Of a DNA stretch of 59,420 bases, positions 27,101 through 34,660 are shown one piece after another. Position 1 is the first letter of the stretch. Each line of letters begins with the position of its first letter. The stretch covers positions 1 through 59,420 of the forward strand of contig NZ_JARWOJ010000417.1 in assembly GCF_029868625.1 (NCBI RefSeq), read 5' to 3'. The stretch is from Nocardia neocaledoniensis. GTDB taxonomy: Bacteria; Actinomycetota; Actinomycetes; Mycobacteriales; Mycobacteriaceae. The notes beneath the pieces were generated by a model. It did no database searches, had not been told where the DNA came from, and was given only the letters and a program-made list of their open reading frames with translations. The position numbers were made by a program, and so were the translations under genes.

Positions 27101-28158
27101 GCGAGCAGGGCCGCGCGTTCGGATGCGTAGCCGACCACCGTGGGGTCGGCGACCGACCGTCCCGGCGCCGAACCGACGACCGCGGGCCTCCCGGACGGAG
27201 AGCCCACCGCCGCGGACTCAGCGACCGACGGCCCGGACACAGCACCGTCAATCGCAGACTCAGCGGCGGGCCGCTCGGAACGAGGACCGTCCATCGCCGG
27301 CTCGCGCGAGCTGTCGACTCTCGGACCGGACGACCCGCTCCGGCGGCCCGCCGGGTCCTCACCGCGCACACCCGCACCGGCACTGCGTTCGACCACCTCC
27401 GGCGCCCGATCGCCCTTGCCAGGGCTGTCCGATCGATCCCGTACGGCCCCCGCGCCCGCTCCGGAGCGCGGGGAGGCGTCCGCGAGTTCCGCCGGGACTC
27501 GGTGGGTCAGTTCCGGTGCGTGGGTGAGGATGGCGGTTTCGAGGACACTGATGGCTGGGCTCGGGACGACGCCGAATTCGGTGTCGAGGTAGGCGCGCAG
27601 GTCGCGCAGGGTGGTCAGGGCGTCGAGTTGGCGGCCGAGGCGGTACTGGGTGAGCGCGAGGAGGCGCGCGGCGTTCTCCCGGTCGGGATGGTCGGCGACG
27701 TGGCGGTGCAGCAGCGCGAAGGCCTCGTCGGGGCGGCCGAGGGTCAGTGCCGATTCGGCGCGGCCTTCCACGGCGACGCGGCGGAGTTCGTGCAGGCGTG
27801 CGGCTTCCGCGAGCACCCAGCGCGCGGTGGCGAAGGGCGCGTACGGCTCGCCGTGCCAGCACGCCAGCGCTGCCCCGAGCCGCTGATAACGCCGTGCGGG
27901 GTCGTCGGGCTCGCCCGCGGCGAGCAGCCGCTCGAACCGCCAGGCGTCGACCGCCGCTGGGTCGAGACGCAGGGCGTAACCGGGCGCCTCGGAGACCAGC
28001 ACGGTGGGCTGCGCGCGCGGCGGGCGCGCCGGTTCGATGGCGCGGCGCAGGTAGGAGATATGCGCCTGGAGCGCGCCCAGCGCCTTGGGTGGCGGGTCGC
28101 CCGCCCACAAGTCATCGATCAACCGATCGGTGGACACCACCGCACCGCCGGCGAGCAC
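24187..28158 (-). CDS. SARP/AfsR-like regulator: winged helix, BTAD, AAA ATPase, TPR
   Basis: At least 1323 residues. From the first canonical start (GTG at 28158): part of an OmpR-type winged helix (1-60), a bacterial transcriptional activation domain (60-215), an Arg/Ser/Pro-rich linker (225-345), an ATPase with Walker A GEAGAGKST (371-379) and Walker B LLVVLEDVHRAD (about 583-594), and a long TPR-like C-terminus. The missing first strands of the winged helix (VLGPLRVEV, then LGGPRQRALLARL) are encoded in frame upstream to about 28254, where the expected start codon reads GTA. Either a rare start is used or the regulator is damaged. Probably controls secondary metabolism or stress genes; targets unknown. 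Confidence 0.8.
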   Translation of the reverse strand: MLAGGAVVSTDRLIDDLWAGDPPPKALGALQAHISYLRRAIEPARPPRAQPTVLVSEAPGYALRLDPAAVDAWRFERLLAAGEPDDPARRYQRLGAALACWHGEPYAPFATARWVLAEAARLHELRRVAVEGRAESALTLGRPDEAFALLHRHVADHPDRENAARLLALTQYRLGRQLDALTTLRDLRAYLDTEFGVVPSPAISVLETAILTHAPELTHRVPAELADASPRSGAGAGAVRDRSDSPGKGDRAPEVVERSAGAGVRGEDPAGRRSGSSGPRVDSSREPAMDGPRSERPAAESAIDGAVSGPSVAESAAVGSPSGRPAVVGSAPGRSVADPTVVGYASERAALLAEAAAVVAHGRARVVWLEGEAGAGKSTQVEVLAAALSADGWTVASASCPEVDGAPAAWAWVHLLDGLGGDHPDQGRHRRGLDPAAPTSPGSSAPAAGTLPGPDQLGAVWFGGEPTDSGSRMGDSASDDVPGAREPAERVAGLSVMPGGLPSSDERARTTTGRDDRAHPSGAVADGTGAQAGPGALVWAADVGAQAGTGALVPAAEGVGAQAGPFAIAREVAQVCGRRLTGGPLLVVLEDVHRADSATLQILRQVVAWLTRRPLLVLVTARGSEADAGVRATAAALAGSTGRRLVLEGLDGAAVRAVAERAGLASIDDDTVEWLRARTAGNPLFVREVATLAAAVGDLRAVPEGVRAVLHRRIARLPAGAARALRLAAVWGDDIDFDTLLALTAEPEDTLIDLVDTVTVAGLVRIVDTDRITFAHALIRDAVYGDIPTLRRARLHWAALELLERRTGAARVDLEPVLDTVVLDAMAHHAIAGAGSSTATHALRYVLAAARRRTAGRAHQDAEPLWRAALELHARAGHDSPAATRPDRLAALATRCALINALAYGGNDEQARRLRTETLAIARALMPTDPERTHDRDAARTGDRPADAATSADTGIDTDPVVAVLTCWRAPTIWTSRDRGLPDSDISVDLASALDRTTAPDLRVRLLVTTVFAVEGFDNPRAFACSAEAVRTARELSDPELLCAALNARAFVALGPDLWSERGELADELLRVATTAGLPEYQAIAHFLRFLVASGAGRLVDARSEIAEALDCAEGGQLGPLLVVSTAHLAVLAVLRGDLATAEAIDADLSAKMIAAGNANGAELVLLARMMTGWARGDLAPGLDGYAQLYAAAPHAISYVYALALLDAGDTERASTVLAAGTEVLRDYYWGAMSAFEARVVARIGSVEAAERLYRDLLPRAGTIAGMDSGSVAFGPVDTVLAELADRLGDHAAASRHRAAAERVLADLATELDALDGTGAPLA

Positions 28159-28299
28159 CAGCCTGGCCAGCAGCGCGCGCTGACGCGGCCCACCCAGATC
28201 GGCGGGCCGCTCGCCTACCTCGACCCGCAGCGGGCCGAGTACATCGATGCGTACGGCGGTCGCGCCGCCGTACGGTCCGTCCTGTTCGATACGGTCAAT

Positions 28300-28953
28300 T
28301 TACCGGGCGATACGCACCCCCGCGACGCCGATCGCGAGGCCCTGGGCGACCGTGCCGGGAATGATCCACCAGCCCTCGGCGCCCGGCAGCAGTCCGGGCG
28401 CCATCGCCGCGACCGTCATCGACAGCGTGCCCGCGATGATCAGCACTCCCGACCACCGCCCGAACACCGCCGCGGGCCGGATCAGGGCGTATGCCGCGAG
28501 CAGCACGAAACCGAGCAGCAGCGCCATCGACAGCGGCGCGAGCACCGCGGCGGACGCGTCGGCGATCTCGCCTGCCGTGTGGTGATCGACCCCGGTGCTG
28601 ACGAACACCTCGTGATAGGCGCCGATCGGGATCACCACGGCCAGCCCGGCGAACAGCAACCCGTGCGCGAGCGTGAGCATCCGGCTCGCCCATCCGTCGG
28701 CGGGTCGGCGGATGGCGCGGACCAGGGCGGGCAGGCCTACCGCCATCAGTACCGCGCCGATGGCGAAGGTGAGATGCGCGGCCGTCCAGGTCGTCGCGTG
28801 CACGGCTGCTTCGGAATGTTCGAGCGGGTGCAGCAGATTGCCCACGGCCCACAGCAGTGCGCCTGCGGCGAGGGTCACCGCACGGGCACGATCCCGGCGG
28901 GGCGGCGCCGCGAGGGCTGGAGCGTGGGATTCCGGGGCGTATTCGATCGTCAT
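28300..28953 (-). CDS. Six-helix membrane protein of unknown function
   Basis: 217 residues with about six hydrophobic segments between residues 25 and 215 (for example VTLAAGALLWAVGNLLHPLE and LAHGLLFAGLAVVIPIGAYH). His and Glu residues at the ends of helices could bind a ligand or metal, but I do not recognise the family. ATG at 28953. Its TAA stop opens directly, in the same frame, onto the SARP-like gene, so the two are probably one transcription unit. Confidence 0.7.
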   Translation of the reverse strand: MTIEYAPESHAPALAAPPRRDRARAVTLAAGALLWAVGNLLHPLEHSEAAVHATTWTAAHLTFAIGAVLMAVGLPALVRAIRRPADGWASRMLTLAHGLLFAGLAVVIPIGAYHEVFVSTGVDHHTAGEIADASAAVLAPLSMALLLGFVLLAAYALIRPAAVFGRWSGVLIIAGTLSMTVAAMAPGLLPGAEGWWIIPGTVAQGLAIGVAGVRIAR

Positions 28954-29113
28954 GCGCCGAGCCTGACCGGTGCCGATTGGCGCCCACTTGCGAACGATTT
29001 GCGGCCGGGACGGTCGGTCGGCACGCCGCGACACGCCAGGCCCGGCACACCGGCCGAGAAGTGATCCAGGCGACGTTTCGGCGGGAAGTTTCCGTGTGGG
29101 CGGGCTGTCCGGT

Positions 29114-29119
29114 TACCAT
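29114..29119 (+). promoter_or_regulatory. -10 element of the met operon
   Basis: TACCAT fits the actinobacterial TANNNT -10 pattern and would start transcription at about 29126, exactly at the 5' edge of the riboswitch. No good -35 is visible. Confidence 0.5.
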
Positions 29120-29125
29120 GACGGC

Positions 29126-29215
29126 AAGGTCATGAGTACCAGCGTCAAGCCCCGGCTCGCTGGTCGGCAACCCTCCAGCTGCGGTGGGGTGCTCCGGGTG
29201 ATGACCGGGCTCTCG
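29126..29215 (+). ncRNA. SAM-IV riboswitch
   Basis: Leader RNA that binds S-adenosylmethionine. P1 is formed by GGTCAT (29128-29133) and ATGACC (29201-29206). Between them lie the conserved elements GAGTACCAGCG, AAGCCCCGGCT, GGCAACCCTCC and GCGGTGGGGTGC in the order expected for SAM-IV. The class is known from actinobacteria upstream of methionine genes, and metY follows here. A further stem GCTCTCG/CGGGAGC (29209-29227) comes after P1. High SAM should switch off metY-metX. Confidence 0.9.
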
Positions 29216-29252
29216 AAGGTCGGGAGCAAGCGCGCATTCGCAGGAGGCCCCC

Positions 29253-29285
29253 ATGTGTTGTTGTCCGTCGATCCGCCCCAGCTGA
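29253..29285 (+). CDS. Poly-cysteine leader peptide MCCCPSIRPS
   Basis: A ten-codon ORF between the riboswitch and metY. It begins ATG TGT TGT TGT and ends TGA at 29285, 34 bases before the metY ATG. A perfect AGGAGG (29242-29247) lies five bases upstream, so it should be translated well. Three consecutive cysteine codons resemble the cysteine-responsive leader ORFs described before sulfur genes in mycobacteria. The cysteine codons lie in the 5' arm of a hairpin whose 3' arm abuts the metY ribosome binding site, which fits translational attenuation. Confidence 0.75.
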   Translation: MCCCPSIRPS

Positions 29286-29302
29286 ACCCACCGACGCACA
29301 AC
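29260..29302 (+). promoter_or_regulatory. Candidate attenuator hairpin in the metY leader
   Basis: GTTGTCCGTCG (29260-29270) can pair with CGACGCACAAC (29292-29302) through ten pairs and one C-C mismatch. The 5' arm covers cysteine codons two to three and the codons after them. The 3' arm ends three to five bases before the metY ribosome binding site (CTGGAG, 29305-29310). A ribosome stalled on the cysteine codons would melt it. Confidence 0.5.
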
Positions 29303-29319
29303 CCCTGGAGCATGTAGCC

Positions 29320-30636
29320 ATGTCCGATTCCGCCCTGCCCGAGAACTGGTCGTTCGAGACCAAGCAGATCCACGCGGGCCAGGCCCCCGACGCCAGCACC
29401 AACGCGCGGGCACTGCCGATCTACCAGACCACCTCCTACACCTTCCGCGACACCGATCACGCCGCCGCGCTGTTCGGTCTGGCCGAGCCGGGCAACATCT
29501 ACACGCGGATCATGAACCCCACCCAGGACGCGGTCGAGCAGCGCATCGCCGCGCTCGAGGGTGGCGTCGCGGCGCTGCTGCTGGCCTCCGGCCAGGCCGC
29601 CGAGACCTACGCGATCCTGAACCTGGCGGGCGCCGGTGACCACATCGTGTCCAGCCCGCACCTCTACGGCGGCACGTACAACCTGTTCCACTACTCGCTG
29701 CCCAAGCTCGGCATCGAGGTGTCCTTCGTCGAGGATCCCGACGACCTCGAGCAGTGGCGCGCCGCCGTCCGGCCCAACACCAAGGCCTTCTTCGGCGAGA
29801 CCATCGCCAATCCCAGCAGCGCCGTGTTCGACATCCCCGGTATCGCCGAGGTGGCCCACGCCGCCGGTCTGCCGCTGATCGTGGACAACACCGTCGCGAC
29901 CCCGTACCTGATCCAGCCGCTCGCCCACGGCGCCGACATCGTCGTGCACTCGGCGACGAAGTACCTGGGCGGCCACGGCGCCGCGGTCGCGGGCGCGATC
30001 GTCGACGGCGGCACCTTCGACTGGACCGTGCGCGACGCCGACGGCAACGCTCGCTTCCCGGGCTTCACCGAGCCCGACCCCAGCTACCACGGCGCGGTCT
30101 TCGCCGACCTGGGCGCGCCCGCCTTCGCGCTGAAGGCCCGCGTGCAGCTGCTGCGCGACCTGGGCGCGGCGGTCTCGCCGTTCAACGCCTTCCTCATCGC
30201 CCAGGGCATCGAGACGCTGAGCCTGCGGGTCGAGCGGCACGTGGCCAACGCCGAGGCGGTCGCGAAGTTCGTCGCCGAACAGCCGGGTGTCGAGGCCGTG
30301 CACTACGCCGGCCTCGAGACCTCGCCCTGGTACGCGCGGGCCAAGCAGCTCGCCCCCAAGGGCGCGGGCGCGATCGTCTCGTTCGAGCTGGCCGGCGGTG
30401 TCGATGCGGGCAAGAAGTTCGTGGACGCTCTCAGCCTCCACAGCCATGTCGCTAACATCGGTGATGTGCGTTCTCTCGTGATTCACCCGGCGTCGACCAC
30501 GCACTCGCAGTTGACGCCCGAGGAGCAGCTGGCCTCCGGCGTCACCCCGGGGCTGGTCCGGCTGGCCGTCGGCATCGAGGGAATCGACGACATCCTGGCC
30601 GATCTGCGGGCCGGATTCGCGGCGGCGAACACGTGA
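29320..30636 (+). CDS. metY: O-acetylhomoserine sulfhydrylase MetY
   Basis: 438-residue PLP enzyme of the Cys/Met-metabolism family that joins O-acetylhomoserine with sulfide (or methanethiol) to make homocysteine or methionine. The PLP lysine is in SATKYLGGHG (about residue 212) and the phosphate loop in LLASGQAAETYAI. The N-terminal FETKQIHAGQAPD is typical of the MetY subclass rather than MetB. ATG at 29320. It is the first gene of metY-metX, with a GTGA overlap to metX. Confidence 0.95.
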   Translation: MSDSALPENWSFETKQIHAGQAPDASTNARALPIYQTTSYTFRDTDHAAALFGLAEPGNIYTRIMNPTQDAVEQRIAALEGGVAALLLASGQAAETYAILNLAGAGDHIVSSPHLYGGTYNLFHYSLPKLGIEVSFVEDPDDLEQWRAAVRPNTKAFFGETIANPSSAVFDIPGIAEVAHAAGLPLIVDNTVATPYLIQPLAHGADIVVHSATKYLGGHGAAVAGAIVDGGTFDWTVRDADGNARFPGFTEPDPSYHGAVFADLGAPAFALKARVQLLRDLGAAVSPFNAFLIAQGIETLSLRVERHVANAEAVAKFVAEQPGVEAVHYAGLETSPWYARAKQLAPKGAGAIVSFELAGGVDAGKKFVDALSLHSHVANIGDVRSLVIHPASTTHSQLTPEEQLASGVTPGLVRLAVGIEGIDDILADLRAGFAAANT

Positions 30637-31781
30637 CAGTGAGCACCGAATCGCCGATCGCCCGTCCCGCGACCGGGGTGGCCCTGCTGCCACCGCCGGA
30701 CGGGCGACTCGGCGTGGTCGCCATCGGGGATGTGACGCTGGAGAACGGCGCCGTGGTCCCCGATGTGCGGCTGGCGGTGCAACGCTGGGGCGAGCCGTCG
30801 CCCACGCTCGACAACGTGGTGTTGGTCGAGCACGCGCTCACCGGTGACTCGCAGGTCATCGCGAGTGCCGACAACACCGCGCCCGGCTGGTGGGAAGGCA
30901 TGGTCGGGCCCGGCGCCCCGGTCGACACCGACGAATGGTGTGTGATCGCGACGAACGTGCTCGGCGGCTGTCGCGGCAGCACCGGACCGTCCTCGCTCGC
31001 GCCCGACGGCGCGCCGTGGGGTTCTCGCTTTCCCGATCTGACCATCCGGGACCAGGTCACCGCCGAGGCGCAGCTGCTGGATCTGCTGGGGATCGAGCGG
31101 CTGGCCGCCGTGGTCGGCGGGTCGATGGGCGGCATGCGGGTGCTGGAGTGGATGATCGGTCAGCCCGATCGGGTCGCGGCCGCGCTGGTGCTGGCCGTCG
31201 GCGCCAGGGCCACCGCCGACCAGATCGGCACCCAGACCACCCAGATGGCCATCATCACCGCCGATCCGGACTGGCTCGGCGGCGACTATCACGGCACCGG
31301 CCGCGCGCCGATGACCGGCATGGGCCTGGCCCGCCGGATCGCGCACCTGACCTACCGCACCGAGGGTGAACTCGACCATCGCTTCACCAATCGGGCCCAG
31401 GGCGACGAGGATCCGTGGACCGGCGGCCGCTACGCGGTGCAGAGCTACCTCGAGCACCAGGCCGACAAGCTGTGCCAGCGCTTCGACCCGGCCACCTATG
31501 TGCTGCTCAGCGAGGCCATGAACCGGCACGACGTGGGTCGCGGGCGCGGCGGTGTCGCCGCCGCGCTGGCGTCGACGCCGGTGCCGTGCGTGGTCGGTGG
31601 CGTCGACTCCGATCGGCTCTATCCATTGCACACCCAGGCCGAGCTGGCCGAGGGGCTGCCCGGCTGCGCCGGCCTCGAGATCGTGCACTCGCGCGACGGA
31701 CACGACGGTTTCCTCACCGAGGCGGCCGCGGTGGCGAAGCTGCTCACCGAGACCATGCGGCTCGCGCGCGAGAACCGCTGA
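30633..31781 (+). CDS. metX: Homoserine O-acetyltransferase MetX
   Basis: 382-residue alpha/beta-hydrolase-fold enzyme that acetylates homoserine for methionine synthesis. The nucleophile Ser is in GGSMGGM (about residue 166); the Asp of the triad is in GGVDSDRLYP (about 327-329) and the His in DGHDGF (about 359). GTG at 30633 overlaps the metY TGA. The product is the substrate of MetY, so the pair forms the direct-sulfhydrylation branch. Expression depends on the shared leader. Confidence 0.95.
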   Translation: MTVSTESPIARPATGVALLPPPDGRLGVVAIGDVTLENGAVVPDVRLAVQRWGEPSPTLDNVVLVEHALTGDSQVIASADNTAPGWWEGMVGPGAPVDTDEWCVIATNVLGGCRGSTGPSSLAPDGAPWGSRFPDLTIRDQVTAEAQLLDLLGIERLAAVVGGSMGGMRVLEWMIGQPDRVAAALVLAVGARATADQIGTQTTQMAIITADPDWLGGDYHGTGRAPMTGMGLARRIAHLTYRTEGELDHRFTNRAQGDEDPWTGGRYAVQSYLEHQADKLCQRFDPATYVLLSEAMNRHDVGRGRGGVAAALASTPVPCVVGGVDSDRLYPLHTQAELAEGLPGCAGLEIVHSRDGHDGFLTEAAAVAKLLTETMRLARENR

Positions 31782-31785
31782 CCGG

Positions 31786-32418
31786 TCAGCTCGTCAGCAG
31801 GGTGACGATCGAGCGCACGTAGTTCTGCAGCCGCTCCTTCGGATACTCCTGCGGCTCACTCACCGCGAGCCTGCCGAGCATCTCCGCGACGGTGAGAGTC
31901 GAGTTCGCGAGCAACCCCGCGTCCATCGCCGACCAGCGCGGTGACATCGCGATACCGACGCGCACAAGGGATTCCGCGCGGGCGAGGATATCGGCACGGG
32001 CGGCGCGCAGCGCGGCGCGATATTCGTCGGGCGCGCTGGCCGGGGTCGCCAGGATCAGCCGCCAGCGGGTCGGATTCGCCAGTGCCACACCGACGAACGC
32101 CTCCACGGTCGCCGAGGCGGCGGCCACCGGATCGGCATCGAGCAGGTCCGCAGGCAGGGTGTCGGCGATCTGCTCCAGTCCCCGTTCGCGTTCCCGTTCG
32201 AGCAGGGCTTCCACGAGTTCGGCGCGAGTCTTGAACACGGTGTACAGCACCGGTTTTCCCACGCCGGCTTCCTGCGCGACCGCTTCCATGCTCAGCTCGT
32301 GCAGTTCCATGCGGCCCAGGACGGTGAACGCGGCGTCGAGCAGTTGCGCGCGGCGTTCCCCGGGTGGCAGGCGCGGGGCATAGCGGCGGCGCGGTCGTTG
32401 CTCTCGCGTCGCGGTCAC
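31786..32418 (-). CDS. TetR-family transcriptional regulator
   Basis: 210 residues from the GTG at 32418, which has AAGGAGG eight bases upstream; a GTG 21 bases further upstream lacks a ribosome binding site. The HTH lies at about residues 25-70 (SMEAVAQEAGVGKPVLYTVF), followed by a helical ligand domain. It is convergent with metX, with only four bases between the stops, and divergent from an MpaB-type oxygenase that is its likely target. Confidence 0.85.
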   Translation of the reverse strand: MTATREQRPRRRYAPRLPPGERRAQLLDAAFTVLGRMELHELSMEAVAQEAGVGKPVLYTVFKTRAELVEALLERERERGLEQIADTLPADLLDADPVAAASATVEAFVGVALANPTRWRLILATPASAPDEYRAALRAARADILARAESLVRVGIAMSPRWSAMDAGLLANSTLTVAEMLGRLAVSEPQEYPKERLQNYVRSIVTLLTS

Positions 32419-32472
32419 ACGGACACCTCCTTCGTCCACCAGACGATACCCGGCCCCGTCACGCGAATCCTA

Positions 32473-32521
32473 CGCAGCCGTTGTATTCGCTGCGCGCAAT
32501 TGCTACGGTGGCGTTGTATTC
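32473..32521. promoter_or_regulatory. Repeated motif before the MpaB-like gene
   Basis: CGTTGTATTC occurs at 32480-32489 and again at 32512-32521, 32 bases apart (about three helix turns). The first copy is enclosed by CGCAGC (32473-32478) and GCTGCG (32489-32494). The sites lie between the divergent tetR and oxygenase genes and may be regulator-binding sites or paired promoter elements. Confidence 0.4.
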
Positions 32522-32563
32522 ACCTGCGAGGTTCACCCTCGGCACTGCAAAGGAGCACGTGCA

Positions 32564-33523
32564 ATGGCCTTCGACCCGTCCACCCTGCGCCGCGACGACT
32601 ACGGATTCTTCGGACCCGACTCGGTCACCTGGAAAGTGTGGGCTTCACCCACCGCGCTGATCGGCTTCCAGCGCGCGGTCACCCTCGAACACTTCGACCC
32701 CTTCCTCACCGCCGCCGTCGCCGACTCCCAGGGCATCTACGACAATCCGGCCTCGCGCCTCGACCACACGCTGGCCTACTTCGTGCTGGTCGCGATCGGC
32801 GACGGGCGCACGGCCATCCAGGCCGCCGAGCATCTGATGCGGGTCCACGCGCCGATGACCGGCATCGAACCCGTCACCGGCAAGCGCTACGCCGCCAACA
32901 GCCCCGAGACCCAGCTGTGGATCCACCTCACCGGCTGGCATTCGGTGCTCATCGCCTACGAGATGTACGGCCCCGGCCTGACCGAGGAGGAGGAGCGGCA
33001 GTTCTGGGCCGAGTGCGCGATCGCCGCCGAACTGCAGACCTGCAAGGCCGCCGACGTCCCGCGCACGCGCGAAGGGGTGCGCGCCTACTTCGAGCAGGTG
33101 CGGCCGCGCCTGTGCGTCACCGAACGGGCCGTCCAGGCGATGCACTATCTGATGTGGGTGCCGATGAGCAAGGGCTGGCGGTTCGCGCTCGGCAGCCGGC
33201 TGCTGTCGCTGGCCAGCATTCCGACCCTGCCGATCTGGATGCGCAAGCTCGGACGCCTGCCCTTTCCCCGGATCCTCGATCTGCTCGTCCGCATTCCGGT
33301 GCGGATGGTCGTGTGGATCGCCTCGCGCCGGGAGAACTGGGCGATGATCAAGGCCGCTCCGCTGGTGGCCCCGCTCACCGGTTCGATCTTCGCCGCCCAC
33401 GTCGCCGCGGCGCCGCCGGCGAGCCCTATCACGATCACCCCCGACCGGGCGCGAGCGCTGTACGGCAGCCAGGGCGGTCGCAGCCTCTGGGCACAGGGCG
33501 CACCCGTCTCCGAAACCGCCTGA
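32564..33523 (+). CDS. MpaB-like oxygenase family protein (DUF2236)
   Basis: 319-residue, mainly helical protein of the DUF2236 group, related to the latex-clearing/MpaB-type oxygenases. Family features are the early FGPDSVTWKVWASPTALIGFQRA (about residues 16-38), the His-bearing LDHTLAYF and VHAPMTG, and the motif WIHLTGWHSVLIAYEMYG (about residues 121-138). Haem-type oxygen chemistry is known for some relatives, but the substrate here is unknown. ATG at 32564 follows AAGGAG. Divergent from a TetR gene. Confidence 0.78.
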   Translation: MAFDPSTLRRDDYGFFGPDSVTWKVWASPTALIGFQRAVTLEHFDPFLTAAVADSQGIYDNPASRLDHTLAYFVLVAIGDGRTAIQAAEHLMRVHAPMTGIEPVTGKRYAANSPETQLWIHLTGWHSVLIAYEMYGPGLTEEEERQFWAECAIAAELQTCKAADVPRTREGVRAYFEQVRPRLCVTERAVQAMHYLMWVPMSKGWRFALGSRLLSLASIPTLPIWMRKLGRLPFPRILDLLVRIPVRMVVWIASRRENWAMIKAAPLVAPLTGSIFAAHVAAAPPASPITITPDRARALYGSQGGRSLWAQGAPVSETA

Positions 33524-33571
33524 ACCACGCGGTGACCGCCTTGCCGGGTCGACGCTGCCCCGGCTAGGCGG

Positions 33572-33949
33572 TCACCGTGACGTCGCGCGCCTGGCCGCTT
33601 CGATGTGGTTGATGTTCGTCTCGATCCACTCGCGCAGCGCCGCGATCGGTTCACGCAGACTGTGCCCGAGTTCGGTGAGGGTGTACTCGACTCGCGGCGG
33701 CACGGTGGGATACACGGTGCGCGCCACGAATCCGTCCGTCTCGAGCTGACGCAGCGTCTGCGTGAGCATCTTCTGCGAGATGCCCTCGATGCGGCGGCGC
33801 AGGTCGGTATAGCGCAGGGTGCCGTCGGCGAGCGCGTCGACGATCAGGACCGTCCACTTGCCCGCGATGTGGTCGAGGACCTCGCGGGTGGGGCATTTGG
33901 CCGAGTAGACGTCGGCGGGCAGGCCGCTGGCTTCGTGAATCGTGCGCAC
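33572..33949 (-). CDS. HxlR-family transcriptional regulator
   Basis: 125-residue winged-helix protein with the family pattern CPTREVLDHIAGKWTVLIVDAL (residues about 19-40, with one Cys) and RYTDLRRRIEGISQKMLTQTLRQLE in the DNA-binding region. HxlR/YodB proteins often sense electrophiles or quinones through the N-terminal Cys and repress a neighbouring reductase. The divergent nitroreductase and the nested dyad between them fit that model. Confidence 0.88.
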   Translation of the reverse strand: MRTIHEASGLPADVYSAKCPTREVLDHIAGKWTVLIVDALADGTLRYTDLRRRIEGISQKMLTQTLRQLETDGFVARTVYPTVPPRVEYTLTELGHSLREPIAALREWIETNINHIEAARRATSR

Positions 33950-33977
33950 CTCACCGATTCTAACGCACTTTCAGGTG

Positions 33978-34014
33978 CCTACTTCCCAATGGAGAGCGAC
34001 TCTCCGATAGTAGG
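33978..34014. promoter_or_regulatory. HxlR operator dyad
   Basis: Nested inverted repeats: CCTACT (33978-33983) with AGTAGG (34009-34014), and inside them GGAGAG (33991-33996) with CTCTCC (34000-34005). The dyad ends five bases before the nitroreductase ATG and lies 29 bases from the hxlR start, so it should control both. Confidence 0.6.
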
Positions 34015-34018
34015 AATC

Positions 34019-34660
34019 ATGAGCACACAGACACTTTCGGTCACCGAAGCCATCCGCACTCGCCGCACCGTCCGCCACTACCGACCCGATCCGATCGACC
34101 CCGCGCTGCTCGACGAACTGCTCGACCTCGCCGTGCAGGCGCCGAGCGCCTGGAACATGCAGGACCGCTCCATCGTCGTGGTGACCAGCGACGAGGGCCG
34201 AAAAGCGCTCTCCGAGGCGGCCTTCGGACAACCCCAACCGCTCGAGGCGCCCGCGGTGCTGGTGTTCGTGGCCGATCCGACGGCCTGGGCGGCGGCCAAC
34301 ACCGACATCGCCGCGCAGGCCTCGGCCAGCGGCGCCTGGAACGCCGAGTTCCAGGCGATGTTCGAGTCCCGCGCCGAATACCACGCACTGCGCGAGCGCG
34401 GGCTGCTGCGCGAGAACGCCGTGAAGAACGCGATGATCGCCGCGACCTACGTGATGCTCGCCGCGACCGGCCTCGGGCTGGCGTCGGCGCCGATGAACGG
34501 GTGGGATCCCGAACTGGTGAAGCGGGCGATCGGCATCGACGCCGACAGCGATCTCGCCATCGCGGTCATGGTCACCGTCGGCCACGGCGTCGCGGTCCCA
34601 CCGCACCCGGGCCGCAGGCCGCGCGAGCTCACGGTGTTCGCCGAGCGCTATCTCAACTGA
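34019..34660 (+). CDS. Nitroreductase-family FMN oxidoreductase
   Basis: 213-residue FMN- and NAD(P)H-dependent reductase. RTRRTVRHYRPDPI (about residues 11-24) is the FMN-phosphate segment, followed by APSAWNMQDRSIVVV for FMN binding; the C-terminal GHGVAVPPHPGRRPR completes the fold. It probably reduces quinones or nitro compounds under control of the divergent HxlR protein. Its last eight bases overlap the end of the convergent DUF3017 gene. Confidence 0.88.
   Translation: MSTQTLSVTEAIRTRRTVRHYRPDPIDPALLDELLDLAVQAPSAWNMQDRSIVVVTSDEGRKALSEAAFGQPQPLEAPAVLVFVADPTAWAAANTDIAAQASASGAWNAEFQAMFESRAEYHALRERGLLRENAVKNAMIAATYVMLAATGLGLASAPMNGWDPELVKRAIGIDADSDLAIAVMVTVGHGVAVPPHPGRRPRELTVFAERYLN

Noticed and set aside
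28954..29034. A 27-residue N-terminal extension of the membrane protein ending at 28300
   Set aside because: The extension is basic and unlike a signal or TM segment; the ATG at 28953 directly precedes the conserved hydrophobic part.
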